A DNA stretch of 64,000 bases from Chryseobacterium sp. BLS98 (lineage in GTDB: Bacteria; Bacteroidota; Bacteroidia; Flavobacteriales; Weeksellaceae): positions 992,001-1,056,000 of the forward strand of contig NZ_LFNF01000003.1 of assembly GCF_001045445.1 (NCBI RefSeq), given 5' to 3'. Below, piece after piece: positions 1 to 9,542 of this stretch. The notes beneath the pieces are model-generated. The model was given only the letters and a program-made list of their open reading frames with translations, searched no databases and was not told the DNA's origin. Position 1 is the stretch's first letter. Each line of letters starts with the position of its first letter. The position numbers and the translations under genes were made by a program.

Positions 1-906
1 ACCCTGAGAGGTACTGCCTGTCAATGTTCGTCCACAAAAAGGACAATTTATGAATCCTCTAAGGGGGAACAGATATTTCGTTTGAAGTTTTGACTCTCTC
101 TGTTTACGTTTACTTTTGAGTAATAATTGAACCTTACGGTAAAGGCTCTCCGATATGATAGGTTTATGAATTCCTTTTACATATTGAATATCCTCATCTT
201 TGGTTGCTTTAACCGTAATTATTCCACAATAAATAGGATTATGCAATATCTTCCAAAAATTATTCTTACTGCATTGAAGACCTTTTTGAACAGTCATCAT
301 TCTAACTTGATTGATCGAATACGTTCCTGTTGCAAACTGGTCAAAAGCCCATTTAATTAAATCCGCCTCCGGTTGTTTAGGTTTCATTATTTTTCTACCT
401 TCTTGTGTAGACTGGTTAATATATCCCATTGGAGCTCTTCCTGGCCATCTTCCCATTTTTCTAGCTCTACGCATTCCATCTGAGGCGTTACGTCCCCTTC
501 TATTGTTTTCGGCTTCGGGTATCGAAAGATATACAGCAAGCATCACAATACTTTCGGGGACATCAAAATCGATTGGTTGGTCAATAGCAAATGGTTTTGC
601 GTTCAATCCTCTTAGAATACCAAGCATTTGATAAGCATACTCAATATTTCGACTAAAGCGATCCCATTTGATGAATAGTATATTTTCTGCTGGCCTTTTT
701 CTATTGCTTTTTAATATTTTAATAAGGTTTTTCCATTCCGGTCGATTAAAATCCTTTGCTGAAAAGTCCTCTCTGAAGATTCCTTTGACAACAATTTGGT
801 TCAATTCACAATATTTCAACAATCTTTCTTCCTGCTCAGGAAGAGAGTAGCCTTTTCTCATTTGTTCGTCAGTACTAACTCTGACATATAAATATGCTGA
901 TTTCAT
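1..906 (-). CDS. Large serine recombinase, C-terminus beyond the window edge
   Basis: This is a site-specific DNA recombinase of the large serine (resolvase/invertase) family, which cuts and rejoins DNA through a serine-linked intermediate. The reading frame stays open from the ATG at 906-904 to base 1. The N-terminus reads YVRVSTDEQ with the likely nucleophile Ser11, followed by the arginine-rich motif WDRFSRN and a helix with AENNRRGRNASDGMRRA, typical of the catalytic and E-helix regions. After about residue 165 comes a recombinase domain (GRAPMGYIN, then IYCGI), and at the window edge a zinc-ribbon half (NCPFCGRTLTGS). The protein therefore has at least 302 residues; the second Cys pair and coiled coil lie outside. 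It faces away from the conflict operon and may be the integrase of the element that carries it, or a neighbouring cargo remnant. Confidence 0.9.
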   Translation of the reverse strand, partial: MKSAYLYVRVSTDEQMRKGYSLPEQEERLLKYCELNQIVVKGIFREDFSAKDFNRPEWKNLIKILKSNRKRPAENILFIKWDRFSRNIEYAYQMLGILRGLNAKPFAIDQPIDFDVPESIVMLAVYLSIPEAENNRRGRNASDGMRRARKMGRWPGRAPMGYINQSTQEGRKIMKPKQPEADLIKWAFDQFATGTYSINQVRMMTVQKGLQCSKNNFWKILHNPIYCGIITVKATKDEDIQYVKGIHKPIISESLYRKVQLLLKSKRKQRESKLQTKYLFPLRGFINCPFCGRTLTGSTSQG

Positions 907-1800
907 AAATATAGGTTTTGAAATATTAACGGTTAAAGAGGGCTACTTTATTGAAATGAAATTTTAGAGGTGGTTTAAATAATCGGTATCTTTAAAATCT
1001 GCGTTAAAATAACAACCATATATAATTAATAAAAGAATGACGGTATTATTAATGTATTTCTAATTTTTTACCACCGCAGTGTTTTTCATGGGAATTGTAA
1101 GTGGCAATAGGGGCGGCCAGATATTGGAGCAGTTTTCAATGTGCTATATCAGGAAAGTCAGAAATCTCTTTTTACACAACGAACAAAAGGTGATAAATAG
1201 GTGTTTGATCATGATAAATTGTAGTCAAAAAAACAATTCCAAAAAGTCAATTATTAAAAAAGATAAATTATTTTTTGTTAAAACCTGATATTTTTTTCTT
1301 GCATCTAGATTTAAAGGTATTTTCTTTGTTTATATGCTTAATTGTTTGGATATTTTTTACTAGTTTTTCAAACGGATATGAAGAAATGTTTGAAATTATT
1401 TTTTTACAAATACCATCCAATACCTAATTGGTTTATTTGGGTTTGTTTTTCCAGTTTTTGTATATTTGAAATAGTTATTATGAGTTATAGAGATTAAGAA
1501 CCTTATTTACCCCTCGTTACTTATAGCTTGTTCTATTAGGTTCCCTGAAACCAAACCGATAGGTGTAGTTAGTATCACAAGTTACAATCTTTTATTAATT
1601 TGTAACACATGAGATAAAATCTCACTGATTTTACGGTTTTCCATAATTATAATATCTATATTTTTCTTATTTTTATCGTAAACTGATAAAAAACAATTTA
1701 GTCATATAATTACACATCTGGTGAATCAATTTTATTGAATATTCTAATAAAGCTTTCTTCAAAAAATTGGTTAGGTGTGCTGTAAAAAATTAGAATATTT
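907..1800. other. Non-coding gap between recombinase and conflict operon
   Basis: This 894-base A+T-rich stretch separates two diverging genes. A 69-codon frame at 1079-1288 has no ribosome binding site, no recognisable motif and a low-complexity lysine-rich tail, so it is not called. I see no convincing TAnnTTTG promoter and no tRNA. The promoters of both flanking genes must nevertheless lie here, and an attachment site of the serine recombinase is possible but not visible without a comparison genome. Confidence 0.5.
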
Positions 1801-3039
1801 ATGCTGCAAAAGTACCTGAATGCAAACCTTCTGAATGTCACAGATGATGACGATCATAAAAAATTATTGAAATCCTCGGAAGAACTAACTAAAAAATTAT
1901 TAAAAAGTAAGGCAAAGGTCGCACTTTTTACTTTAATCGCTATAGATCCTGACATAGATCCTGAAAATCCGTCCATTTTGGAAGTAAAGGCTCTAATTAT
2001 CAAGCATTGGACAACATTTTCTACAAATGCGAAAGATACAGCTCTAGTGTTTATCAGAGCAGTGATATTTGATTCTTTGAGTCGTTTATTAGATAAAGAG
2101 GGATTTGCAGAAACTATTTGGTTTGCAAGTAGGAATATCATAAAATACCGTAAATTAATTGGAAATGAAAAAGAAATCATTTTCGAATTTTTAACTAATA
2201 TTGGAAAGTCTATTAATCAAAAAGGTATTCAATCATGGTCTATTGAACCTATGAATAACTCAGCCAAACAGTTAGAATTAAAAACGGTTGAAAGGTATAC
2301 GTTAAGCGAAGAAACTCTAACAAAATATTTAGAGGATGCAGCAGGACCTCAGGGAAAATCAGGAGCAGCAAATTTTGCAACCCCCAATCCTTATTGGAGT
2401 AATCAACAAACACATTGGTCTTTAGAATTTGCTCCAAGAGCATCTAAAGGAATTAAAATTAATGTTGATGCCTCATTAAAAGCAATAGTAAATACAGTTA
2501 ATGAAAATAATGCAACAATTCAAAAAGCAATAAATAGTAATTCATTAACTGAGTCTGATGATGAAAAGCAAAGGATTCTGGCTTTAAGATCTCAATTGTT
2601 ATGGTGGAAAGAAGCTGGCTATTCAGATTCTACAGATAAAGCCTATGATGAAATAAATTCGAGAACTATGGGTTTAGTCTTAGCTTGTGATTATGCCGAA
2701 ATTATTCCTACCATTTATCCTAAAAGTGTTGACTATTTTCTAAAGCATACTTACAGGAATATATTGAAAAATAATAGTGGAGAATTAAATCTAAAAGATT
2801 TTTTTGATAATATAAAAAATTCTGAAGATCAATTAAATCATGTAATTCCTGAGACCGATTTAATTGAAGAGTTGCCAAACTTGCTAAATTTTGTAAGTAA
2901 ACTGTCAAGAAATCAGGTTAATATTTCTCAAGTTATGGAATTGACTGGTATTCCTGAAGATACTGAAGTAAAGGAAGACGAATTAGTTGTGTGGTTATTT
3001 CACGATTTTTTATTATTAAAAGTTTTAAAACAAAAGTAG
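1801..3039 (+). CDS. All-helical GASH-like protein of a GTPase-associated system
   Basis: This 412-residue soluble protein has no signal peptide or membrane segment. It is predicted to be almost entirely helical: long stretches of Leu/Ile/Lys/Glu alternate, and the few aromatic landmarks are a Trp near residue 71 and an LLWWKEAGY segment near residue 265. No enzymatic motif is visible. It is the first gene of a seven-gene operon in which the next two genes are paired GTPases and the fourth is GAP1-like. In the published computational description of GTPase-associated conflict systems the GTPases are accompanied by an all-helical protein named GASH, and this gene fills that slot by position, size and composition. 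The assignment rests mainly on context and would need a profile search. It ends one base before the next start codon, so translation is probably coupled. Confidence 0.6.
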   Translation: MLQKYLNANLLNVTDDDDHKKLLKSSEELTKKLLKSKAKVALFTLIAIDPDIDPENPSILEVKALIIKHWTTFSTNAKDTALVFIRAVIFDSLSRLLDKEGFAETIWFASRNIIKYRKLIGNEKEIIFEFLTNIGKSINQKGIQSWSIEPMNNSAKQLELKTVERYTLSEETLTKYLEDAAGPQGKSGAANFATPNPYWSNQQTHWSLEFAPRASKGIKINVDASLKAIVNTVNENNATIQKAINSNSLTESDDEKQRILALRSQLLWWKEAGYSDSTDKAYDEINSRTMGLVLACDYAEIIPTIYPKSVDYFLKHTYRNILKNNSGELNLKDFFDNIKNSEDQLNHVIPETDLIEELPNLLNFVSKLSRNQVNISQVMELTGIPEDTEVKEDELVVWLFHDFLLLKVLKQK

Positions 3040-3040
3040 T

Positions 3041-4003
3041 ATGGAATATAAATGTTCCAACCCTGATTGTATTCCTGAATCTAATTGCCATGAAGGAAAA
3101 GAGACTTATGAGCAATGTGAATATTGGAAAAAAGCAAATTATATAGAAGAAAAAAAATCAAATGTTGTTAAACAAAAAGGTAAAAATTCAACTTTACCGT
3201 GGACAGGAAATGCACTAAGTATTTTAGATTTGTCTAAAATAACTTATCGATCTACACCTGTTATTATTGGAGTTGTTGGAAAAGCCGATGCTGGAAAAAC
3301 GACTTTTTTAGCAATGTTGTATACATTAATGTTAAAAGGCGGAAGTCTTACTGGATTTAAATTTTGTGGCACTAAAACTATACATACATGGGATAGTCTC
3401 TACCAAACATTACTTATCGGTAAGGAGGGTGTGAAATTTCCTGATCCAACTCCGGCAGAGTACATAAGGTTCTTACATTTAGCTTTAAGAAATGAACAAG
3501 GAAAGTTAAAAGATATTCTTATTTCGGACGTTGCTGGTGAGGTATTTTCAGCCTGGTCTAAGAATAGAAAAGATACCAACGCAGAAAATGCGCGTTGGAT
3601 ATATGAAAACTCCAACGCTTTTATTTTATTTATAGATTGTAAAGACCTAATTGAAAGAAAGGCACAGGGGAAAAATGACGTTTTAGACTTAGCGCAGATG
3701 CTGAATCATGATCTTCATGATAGACCTGTAATTGCAGTGTGGTCAAAAAGTGATATAAAACAGGAGATCCACTCAAAAATAGTTACAGATATTAAAGAAG
3801 AACTTGCTGAAAAATATAAGAATTTCTATGAAATTGAAATTAGTAATTTTTCAGTTGATGATCCTGACATCTTGGTGCACAAGAATAATCTATCAGTTAT
3901 TGATTGGATATTATCCAAAGTATATGTTAATACGGGCGCTGTTTTAGATAACGCAGTAGAGATAAAATCCAATGATTATTTTTTAAAATTTAAAAAAGAT
4001 TAA
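3041..4003 (+). CDS. DO-GTPase2-like P-loop GTPase with N-terminal Cys-rich segment
   Basis: This is a 320-residue P-loop NTPase. The first 26 residues hold Cys5, Cys10, Cys16, His17 and Cys26, a spacing that suggests a small zinc-binding knuckle. The Walker A motif GKADAGKTT lies at residues 80-88, a switch II/Walker B-like motif DVAGE at 163-167, and a base-specificity motif VWSKSD at 233-238, close to the NKxD of Ras-type GTPases. A nearby FILFIDCKD strand fits the GTPase core. The companion 4004-4840 is a second divergent GTPase; such pairs (DO-GTPase1/2) are a hallmark of GTPase-associated conflict systems. By inference the protein is a regulatory switch that senses infection or holds the effectors inactive. 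It begins 1 base after the upstream stop, and the next gene starts directly after its own stop. Confidence 0.75.
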   Translation: MEYKCSNPDCIPESNCHEGKETYEQCEYWKKANYIEEKKSNVVKQKGKNSTLPWTGNALSILDLSKITYRSTPVIIGVVGKADAGKTTFLAMLYTLMLKGGSLTGFKFCGTKTIHTWDSLYQTLLIGKEGVKFPDPTPAEYIRFLHLALRNEQGKLKDILISDVAGEVFSAWSKNRKDTNAENARWIYENSNAFILFIDCKDLIERKAQGKNDVLDLAQMLNHDLHDRPVIAVWSKSDIKQEIHSKIVTDIKEELAEKYKNFYEIEISNFSVDDPDILVHKNNLSVIDWILSKVYVNTGAVLDNAVEIKSNDYFLKFKKD

Positions 4004-4840
4004 ATGCCTAAATCAATATTACTGCTCGGAAAGCCTCATGCCTCAAAAACTGTTTTTCTTTCACAACTATATTCAAAATTGAAGAAAAATAAAAGTAGTC
4101 TTAAGCTCTATAAACCTGTTGAGGATCTTTCTCCAATTGCTGAAGCTAGAGATTCTTTAGCGTCTGGTAAAGGACCTGTTACTACACCAGCGGAAAAAAG
4201 TGTGAAATTTTATTTACCACTACAGGTAAATGATAATCAGGTTGATTTAAAATGTCCAGAGTACGGTGGAGAGCAAGTTCTCGATATTATGGAATCAAGG
4301 GAACTTAACAGAGAATGGAAATCTTCGATAAAGGAAAGTGATAATTGGGTTTTATTTATAAGATTAAATAACATAGGAAATCGCTTAGATATTGCGGATT
4401 CTACCTATAAAGAAAATCCCGCTGCAAAAGGTAATAAAGACCTTGAAACTTTCGAATATCATATATCTGATCAGAGTTTTTTTATTGAACTTTTACAGAT
4501 TATAATGAATGAAAAAGGAACCGATTTCCATTTGTTAAATAGTGACATAAAACTAACAGTAGTATTAACATGCTGGGATGAAATGGAGGTTAAAGGTAAT
4601 CCCAGCCCTTGCTCTATATTAAAAGATAAGCTACCTCTTCTTTTAGATTTCGCTGAATCTAATTGGGATAGATCCTCATTAAAAATTTTAGGATTATCCG
4701 CACAAGAATTTAATTTAGATTCAGAAGATAATCAGGAAAAATACATGATTGAAGGCCCAGAAAATTTTGGATACTTAATTTTGGAGGACGGGACCAGATC
4801 AGAGGATATTACGAAATTAATAGAATTAGCTATACAGTGA
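4004..4840 (+). CDS. DO-GTPase1-like divergent GTPase
   Basis: This 278-residue protein begins straight with a P-loop strand. The Walker A is unusual, GKPHASKT at residues 9-16, keeping the Lys-Thr pair but with Ala-Ser in place of the usual Gly. CPEYGGE at 84-90 takes the place of the DxxG switch II motif, and LTCWDE at 188-193 sits where the NKxD base-recognition motif normally lies. These departures suggest nucleotide binding with altered specificity or weak hydrolysis. It follows the other GTPase with no intergenic base, and its TGA stop overlaps the GTG start of the next gene (GTGA, 4837-4840), which strongly implies a fixed stoichiometry. The family assignment (DO-GTPase1 partner of GAP1) comes from motif layout and gene order. 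Confidence 0.7.
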   Translation: MPKSILLLGKPHASKTVFLSQLYSKLKKNKSSLKLYKPVEDLSPIAEARDSLASGKGPVTTPAEKSVKFYLPLQVNDNQVDLKCPEYGGEQVLDIMESRELNREWKSSIKESDNWVLFIRLNNIGNRLDIADSTYKENPAAKGNKDLETFEYHISDQSFFIELLQIIMNEKGTDFHLLNSDIKLTVVLTCWDEMEVKGNPSPCSILKDKLPLLLDFAESNWDRSSLKILGLSAQEFNLDSEDNQEKYMIEGPENFGYLILEDGTRSEDITKLIELAIQ

Positions 4841-7368
4841 TAATTCATCAATCAATATATGGTGAAGTGGATCGTGCTTGGTCACTGATCCGGACAAGCC
4901 AAAAAGACAATACCTTTGCGAAAAATATTGCCCTTAAAACAGATCTTCAAGAACAGACAAGTGGCACGGTTTGGCAACCTGCAATTAGAGGATTTGTAAT
5001 TGAAGATCATTTCTTAATTATTAAAACTTTTGATGACAATACGGAAGGCGTACGCAGAGGTAGAAAATTCAGTCATGTTTTAATGGCTGACATTAATGAC
5101 ATTATTAAGTTAAAAAGCATAAAGCCATTATTTAAGCTGTTAATCCAAGAAGTTGATAAAGATTTGCAACTTAGTCCCATTGAATTTGAAATCGGTAAAA
5201 ACTCACAGGCATCGGAAAAAATAGTTGATCCTCGTTTGCAAAAAATGATTTATGGATATATTCATATTGCAGAATATAAAAATAAAATTTTATGGATTGG
5301 CCAAGATTCATTTGACATAGCTGTCGATCAATTATGGAAAGTGCTTACAGTTCCAGAGAAAAAATCATTCAATTTTGGAGTTACCTTTAATAATGATCAA
5401 AGTGACAATGAGGGTATTAACTTATTTTCATTACCCGATAGCGTAGCGAATAGGTTTATAAAAACTGAAAATTTCATTGTAAACAAGAAGGAGGCTTTTA
5501 CATCGGAAGGCCTTTTGGTCAAAATTTTGTGTGGCGATGAAGATGCTATTTTGCGATTACAAAATTTTGAGAAGATTATTGAGTGTAATCCACTTTCGAG
5601 AAGTGAAATCAATATTGTAGAAAAGGTCATTGATACCTTTGAGGAAATAGATTTTGTATCTGATCTTAAAAAATTAAATACTTTATCTCATTTAATTGCA
5701 AAATATTCCCCTTTGGAATCGAGTGGTGCTAGTTTTAAAAAGAAGTTATTAAAAAAAATTGTACTGCAACTAGAGAATTGTACTTATAAAGATTTAAGTG
5801 TATTAAGAATTTTCAAAATTTCAAGTTATAATAATTCTCAAAAAATATTACAGGACTGCCTAGTGAAATTTATTCAGAAAAGAATATTTTCAACTCGCAC
5901 TACCAAATCTGATTTACAAGAATTCTTTCAAAATTTTAAGACTGAAAATGATCACTGGTGGGATTTAAAAATGGTTGAGGAATTAAAATTATATTTAAAT
6001 ACTATCAATTCGAAAAAAGTTAAAACAGTCTACAATTGGATCGTCGAAATTCCGGAAGTCCTGCAGCAGATTAACAAATTTTTGGATAGTTCCAGCAATC
6101 TGGAAGATGAATTCATAACTTGTTTACCTACCCAACATGTCGATAGGTTTTGGAATGAAATTATAAGCTTTTGTTTAGAGAGAAAATGGTATAAACTTTA
6201 TGCACATTTATTACTTACAAAGTATTCCATGGAACATTCTCTGACGGAACTTTTAAAAGTTGATATTGATGAAAATAATTATTCGGCAATTCATGTAATT
6301 GTTGATAAAAAGCCATCTAAATCCATTATAGGTTATACTATAGCGAATGGAGATCCGAGATTGATAAAAATATGTGGAAAATTATGTAATAATGAACCAA
6401 ACTTACTAGCAAATATAGATCTTTTCGACAATAACTGGCAAAAAATATGGATTGAAGCTATAAATAATGGGAATACTATTACCGATGGCATAAGTAATCC
6501 AAATGAGAAATTAGAAACATTTTTAAATGGGCTCATTGAAGGAAAAAAAATTGACGAATTTTTGTTACTAAAATTATCAGAGTCAGTATATGGGAACTTA
6601 ATAAATTATCCAAATTGTAATAACCTTTGGGTACTTATTGAAAACCCGGTAAAAGATAATTTTCTTAATAAAACTACCACTGCGCTTTTGGAAGAACTTA
6701 GTAAAAACCCCTCCTTTTCAATACCAAATGATCCTGTTATTGAACAACATATTAGCGGTAAAGGAATAGCTGATTATCTTTATTATAACAGTAATAACAT
6801 TATGTCAGTAATCCCTGTATTTGAACGCTTTACTCATTTAACGGATAGAAATTTAGAAGATTACTTAGTTAACTATTCAGGTAGCATTGACGCTATACAT
6901 GCAAAGCAATTGGGGCAGCTTATTTACAGGAGAAGTCTTAACCGTTCAGCTTATGTTATATATAAAAAAGCTTCAAAAAATAATAATTGGAGATTTGCAT
7001 TAGTAGAATGTCAACATTTATTGGAATTTTTTACAAGGGCGAAAATCGCATTTCTTAAAATAATTGATAAGGTAAATATTCCAACTGATGAGTGGTGGAG
7101 CGCTGTACATGACGTAGTTATCGATTTATATTCGAATGGAAGTAGTTTAAGTACTATCTGGCAAAAAGCAGGAGGTAAAGAATCGGATATTTTAATTTCT
7201 GGAAGCTGTGCAGATGCGTGGAGGGATCTCCTTCATAAATTAAGATATGGGAAAATAAAAAACGTAACTATGAATGATTTGCTCGTAGAGATAAATAAGC
7301 AATACGGCGGCAATAAAAATTTTGAAATAATATATAAACTTAGAGCAAATTATATAAAAACAAAATAA
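4837..7368 (+). CDS. GAP1-like large scaffold protein of a GTPase-associated system
   Basis: This is an 843-residue protein starting at a GTG that overlaps the upstream stop by 4 bases; no better ATG lies nearby. The N-terminal 130 residues contain IHQSIYGEVDRAWSLI and, near residue 76, GRKFSHVLMADI, resembling the N-terminal domain of GAP1 (GTPase-associated protein 1), where a conserved Arg-x-Phe-x-His-Val segment occurs. The remainder is a long helical region without catalytic signatures, matching the middle and C-terminal GAP1 domains in size. GAP1 proteins are predicted platforms working with the paired GTPases. No signal peptide, membrane segment or coiled coil stands out. The next gene starts 2 bases after its stop. 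The call is fairly firm because the N-terminal motif and the neighbouring GTPases agree. Confidence 0.7.
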   Translation: MIIHQSIYGEVDRAWSLIRTSQKDNTFAKNIALKTDLQEQTSGTVWQPAIRGFVIEDHFLIIKTFDDNTEGVRRGRKFSHVLMADINDIIKLKSIKPLFKLLIQEVDKDLQLSPIEFEIGKNSQASEKIVDPRLQKMIYGYIHIAEYKNKILWIGQDSFDIAVDQLWKVLTVPEKKSFNFGVTFNNDQSDNEGINLFSLPDSVANRFIKTENFIVNKKEAFTSEGLLVKILCGDEDAILRLQNFEKIIECNPLSRSEINIVEKVIDTFEEIDFVSDLKKLNTLSHLIAKYSPLESSGASFKKKLLKKIVLQLENCTYKDLSVLRIFKISSYNNSQKILQDCLVKFIQKRIFSTRTTKSDLQEFFQNFKTENDHWWDLKMVEELKLYLNTINSKKVKTVYNWIVEIPEVLQQINKFLDSSSNLEDEFITCLPTQHVDRFWNEIISFCLERKWYKLYAHLLLTKYSMEHSLTELLKVDIDENNYSAIHVIVDKKPSKSIIGYTIANGDPRLIKICGKLCNNEPNLLANIDLFDNNWQKIWIEAINNGNTITDGISNPNEKLETFLNGLIEGKKIDEFLLLKLSESVYGNLINYPNCNNLWVLIENPVKDNFLNKTTTALLEELSKNPSFSIPNDPVIEQHISGKGIADYLYYNSNNIMSVIPVFERFTHLTDRNLEDYLVNYSGSIDAIHAKQLGQLIYRRSLNRSAYVIYKKASKNNNWRFALVECQHLLEFFTRAKIAFLKIIDKVNIPTDEWWSAVHDVVIDLYSNGSSLSTIWQKAGGKESDILISGSCADAWRDLLHKLRYGKIKNVTMNDLLVEINKQYGGNKNFEIIYKLRANYIKTK

Positions 7369-7370
7369 CC

Positions 7371-8510
7371 ATGAGCCTATTTGAACTTCAAAAAGGGACT
7401 AACTTTTTGGAAACTTTAGAAAATTATGCTCTTGCGGCAGTTGGAGCAACAAAACCAGAAGAAACTGAGGATGATATAGCAACATTTTATACGGATGAGG
7501 AATTCTGGTTTCAAGTTTTAAATGATCCAGATTACCATTGGAACAAGAAAGTTACTTTGGTCGATTTTGTTATTTCTGATTGGATCGCAAGAGTACCGGG
7601 ATTATATTATATGCCTGGTTCAAAGAATTTGAGAATAAATGCTGAAAGTAATGTATCTAATGTAATAAGAGAATTTAAAGAATTTAATCCTACTGGAAAA
7701 TCTCAAATGGTAATGGGTGGTATAGGTACACTTTTGCTTCCACCAACATCTGATGGTAAGATTTTAATGTCTGCAACTTCATCCTTCAATTCGTCACTAG
7801 GAGTACCATTATTAATATTTCCTGAAGTTCTCAATTTTATAAAACATGGGTTTTTAGTCAGTATTAAAGAAGCTAAATGGCAGGCGATGGAAGAAACTTG
7901 GAGTAAGCGGTTTGCTTCAACAGATAACATTCCTAGGGGGTATTTAGTTATCGATTCAATCGAAAAAATAGAAATCATAAGTAAATATGAATTCCCTGTT
8001 GTTTACCATCCATTTTCTATTATGGAATACGAGAAAAAGGAAGGGTATTTTTATGACTATGTGTATTTTACATCTGATTCAAAATCTAGAAATGCAGAAG
8101 ACGATATTGTCGATTTTTTTCATAATTATGCGAAAAAAGAAGATAGGTTTGGGGAGTATTTAATTTCTTCAAATATGGTAAATCCATTATTCCCGTCAAG
8201 ATACGTTTCGGCATCGGATCTAAATAAAGAATCTGAAAGAGCCAATTTAGAGCTGTTGCAGCATCGAATTCGAGATACATTTTTTAAAAAAGTCTCATTG
8301 GAACAGCTAATGATAAAACTCCCGATGCATTATGATTCTCTTGCTTCCTTGAAAACATTGTCAAGAATGGTAGGTATTAATCCAAATAGAATAATGGAAG
8401 GCTCTGCGGTTGAATTTAGCAACCAATTAATTAATCAGTGTATTAAACAGAATAAGATAGAAACCCTAGTTGATCGACTATCTTATGAAAACGCAAAAAT
8501 ATTTAAATAA
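7371..8510 (+). CDS. Unrecognised conflict-operon protein with possible C-terminal effector-associated domain
   Basis: I do not recognise the main body of this 379-residue protein. Residues 1-210 are rich in aromatic residues and beta-prone segments (FYTDEEFWFQVL, PGLYYMPGSKNL, MGGIGTLLLPP), and no nuclease, protease or NTPase motif is evident. The last 80 residues look different: a helical stretch with LEQLMIKLPMHYDSL, MVGINPNRI and a closing NKIETLVDRLS. That pattern resembles effector-associated domains, which are small death-like adaptor modules that recruit effectors. By inference this may be the adaptor or sensor linking the GTPase/GAP1 core to the protease and nuclease encoded next. 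It lies 2 bases after gap1 and directly abuts the protease gene. The function is open. Confidence 0.55.
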   Translation: MSLFELQKGTNFLETLENYALAAVGATKPEETEDDIATFYTDEEFWFQVLNDPDYHWNKKVTLVDFVISDWIARVPGLYYMPGSKNLRINAESNVSNVIREFKEFNPTGKSQMVMGGIGTLLLPPTSDGKILMSATSSFNSSLGVPLLIFPEVLNFIKHGFLVSIKEAKWQAMEETWSKRFASTDNIPRGYLVIDSIEKIEIISKYEFPVVYHPFSIMEYEKKEGYFYDYVYFTSDSKSRNAEDDIVDFFHNYAKKEDRFGEYLISSNMVNPLFPSRYVSASDLNKESERANLELLQHRIRDTFFKKVSLEQLMIKLPMHYDSLASLKTLSRMVGINPNRIMEGSAVEFSNQLINQCIKQNKIETLVDRLSYENAKIFK

Positions 8511-9542
8511 ATGGGGAAGACAATAAAATTAACACAATTAACTGATGTATTAAGTGATTTAGTTCCCATTAAAGAGAGCATACCAAAATATGTCAGAGAC
8601 GCTGGTTTAAAAATTCAGCATATTGACACAACTGGAAGTGCGATGAATGTTTGGAATAATGTGTTATATGAAGCTGATAAACATCACGCTGTGGACGAAG
8701 TAGTAAGAGCGGTTCTTAATGTATATCCCGAAAATCCATTTTTGAAAGCGGCGTTGTCAGAACAAGAGATTGATTACACATTAGATAAAGACGTTAATCC
8801 TATTTGGCACAAGTTTGAAAATTTGCAACTGGAAAAGTTGACAATGGAACAAAGTACTTTACTTCCAATCAATTTTTTAGCAAAGGGTGTAATAAAAAGC
8901 AAAGCTGTTGCCAAAGTAGAAATTGATAAAGGAGGTAATATGGTTGGAAAGGGAACTGGATTTTTAATAAAAGTAAAAGGAATTGATGATCTCTTCTTTA
9001 TCACAAATTATCATGTTCTTCCGGATAAGGATAAGATTGACAAAATTAGAATAGTTTTTGATTTCGAACTGGATGTCAATGATAATAGTGTGGCATCAAA
9101 AAGCTTTTATATTGACGAAGAAGGACCTTGGTATTCTTCTGGGATCCATGAATTAGATACTACAGTGTGTAAGCTTAAAGACGATGACAATCAATTAAAG
9201 AATTATGGCTTTTTGGAGTTGGATCATACAGATCTTCCAGAAGATAAATTTGTAAATATAATACAGCATCCTGGAGGAGAAATGAAACAAATATCGCTTT
9301 ATCACAATATAATAACTTATTCTGATGAAAGGATAGTACAATATCTGACAGATACCTTAAAAGGATCTTCCGGTTCTCCTGTATTTAATTCGAGATGGGA
9401 AGTTGTAGCTCTTCATCATAGTGGTGGGGAAAAAAGAAATGGCGAAGTTGAACTTCCCAAAGGTTTCAAATCTCGTAATGAAGGAATTGTCATTAATCCA
9501 ATTGTAGAATTTATTAAATCAAGCCATGGCAAAAATAATTAA
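8511..9542 (+). CDS. EAD1-like domain fused to a trypsin-fold serine protease
   Basis: This 343-residue two-part protein carries, in residues 1-85, a compact helical module ending in VYPENPFLKAA, matching the layout of effector-associated domain 1. Residues about 125-340 form a trypsin/V8-like protease. The presumed triad is His168 (TNYHVL), Asp216 (ELDTTVCKL) and Ser287 within GSSGSP. VGKGTGFLI precedes the His as in glutamyl endopeptidases. There is no signal peptide, so it acts in the cytoplasm, which fits an intracellular death or anti-phage effector held in check until recruited through its EAD. The start directly follows the upstream TAA, and its 3' end overlaps the nuclease gene by 17 bases. 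In known conflict systems EAD-trypsin proteins are predicted effectors activated by self-association; that is inference here. Confidence 0.8.
   Translation: MGKTIKLTQLTDVLSDLVPIKESIPKYVRDAGLKIQHIDTTGSAMNVWNNVLYEADKHHAVDEVVRAVLNVYPENPFLKAALSEQEIDYTLDKDVNPIWHKFENLQLEKLTMEQSTLLPINFLAKGVIKSKAVAKVEIDKGGNMVGKGTGFLIKVKGIDDLFFITNYHVLPDKDKIDKIRIVFDFELDVNDNSVASKSFYIDEEGPWYSSGIHELDTTVCKLKDDDNQLKNYGFLELDHTDLPEDKFVNIIQHPGGEMKQISLYHNIITYSDERIVQYLTDTLKGSSGSPVFNSRWEVVALHHSGGEKRNGEVELPKGFKSRNEGIVINPIVEFIKSSHGKNN

Noticed and set aside
1079..1288. 69-codon frame in the gap before the conflict operon
   Set aside because: No ribosome binding site, low-complexity end and no motif.
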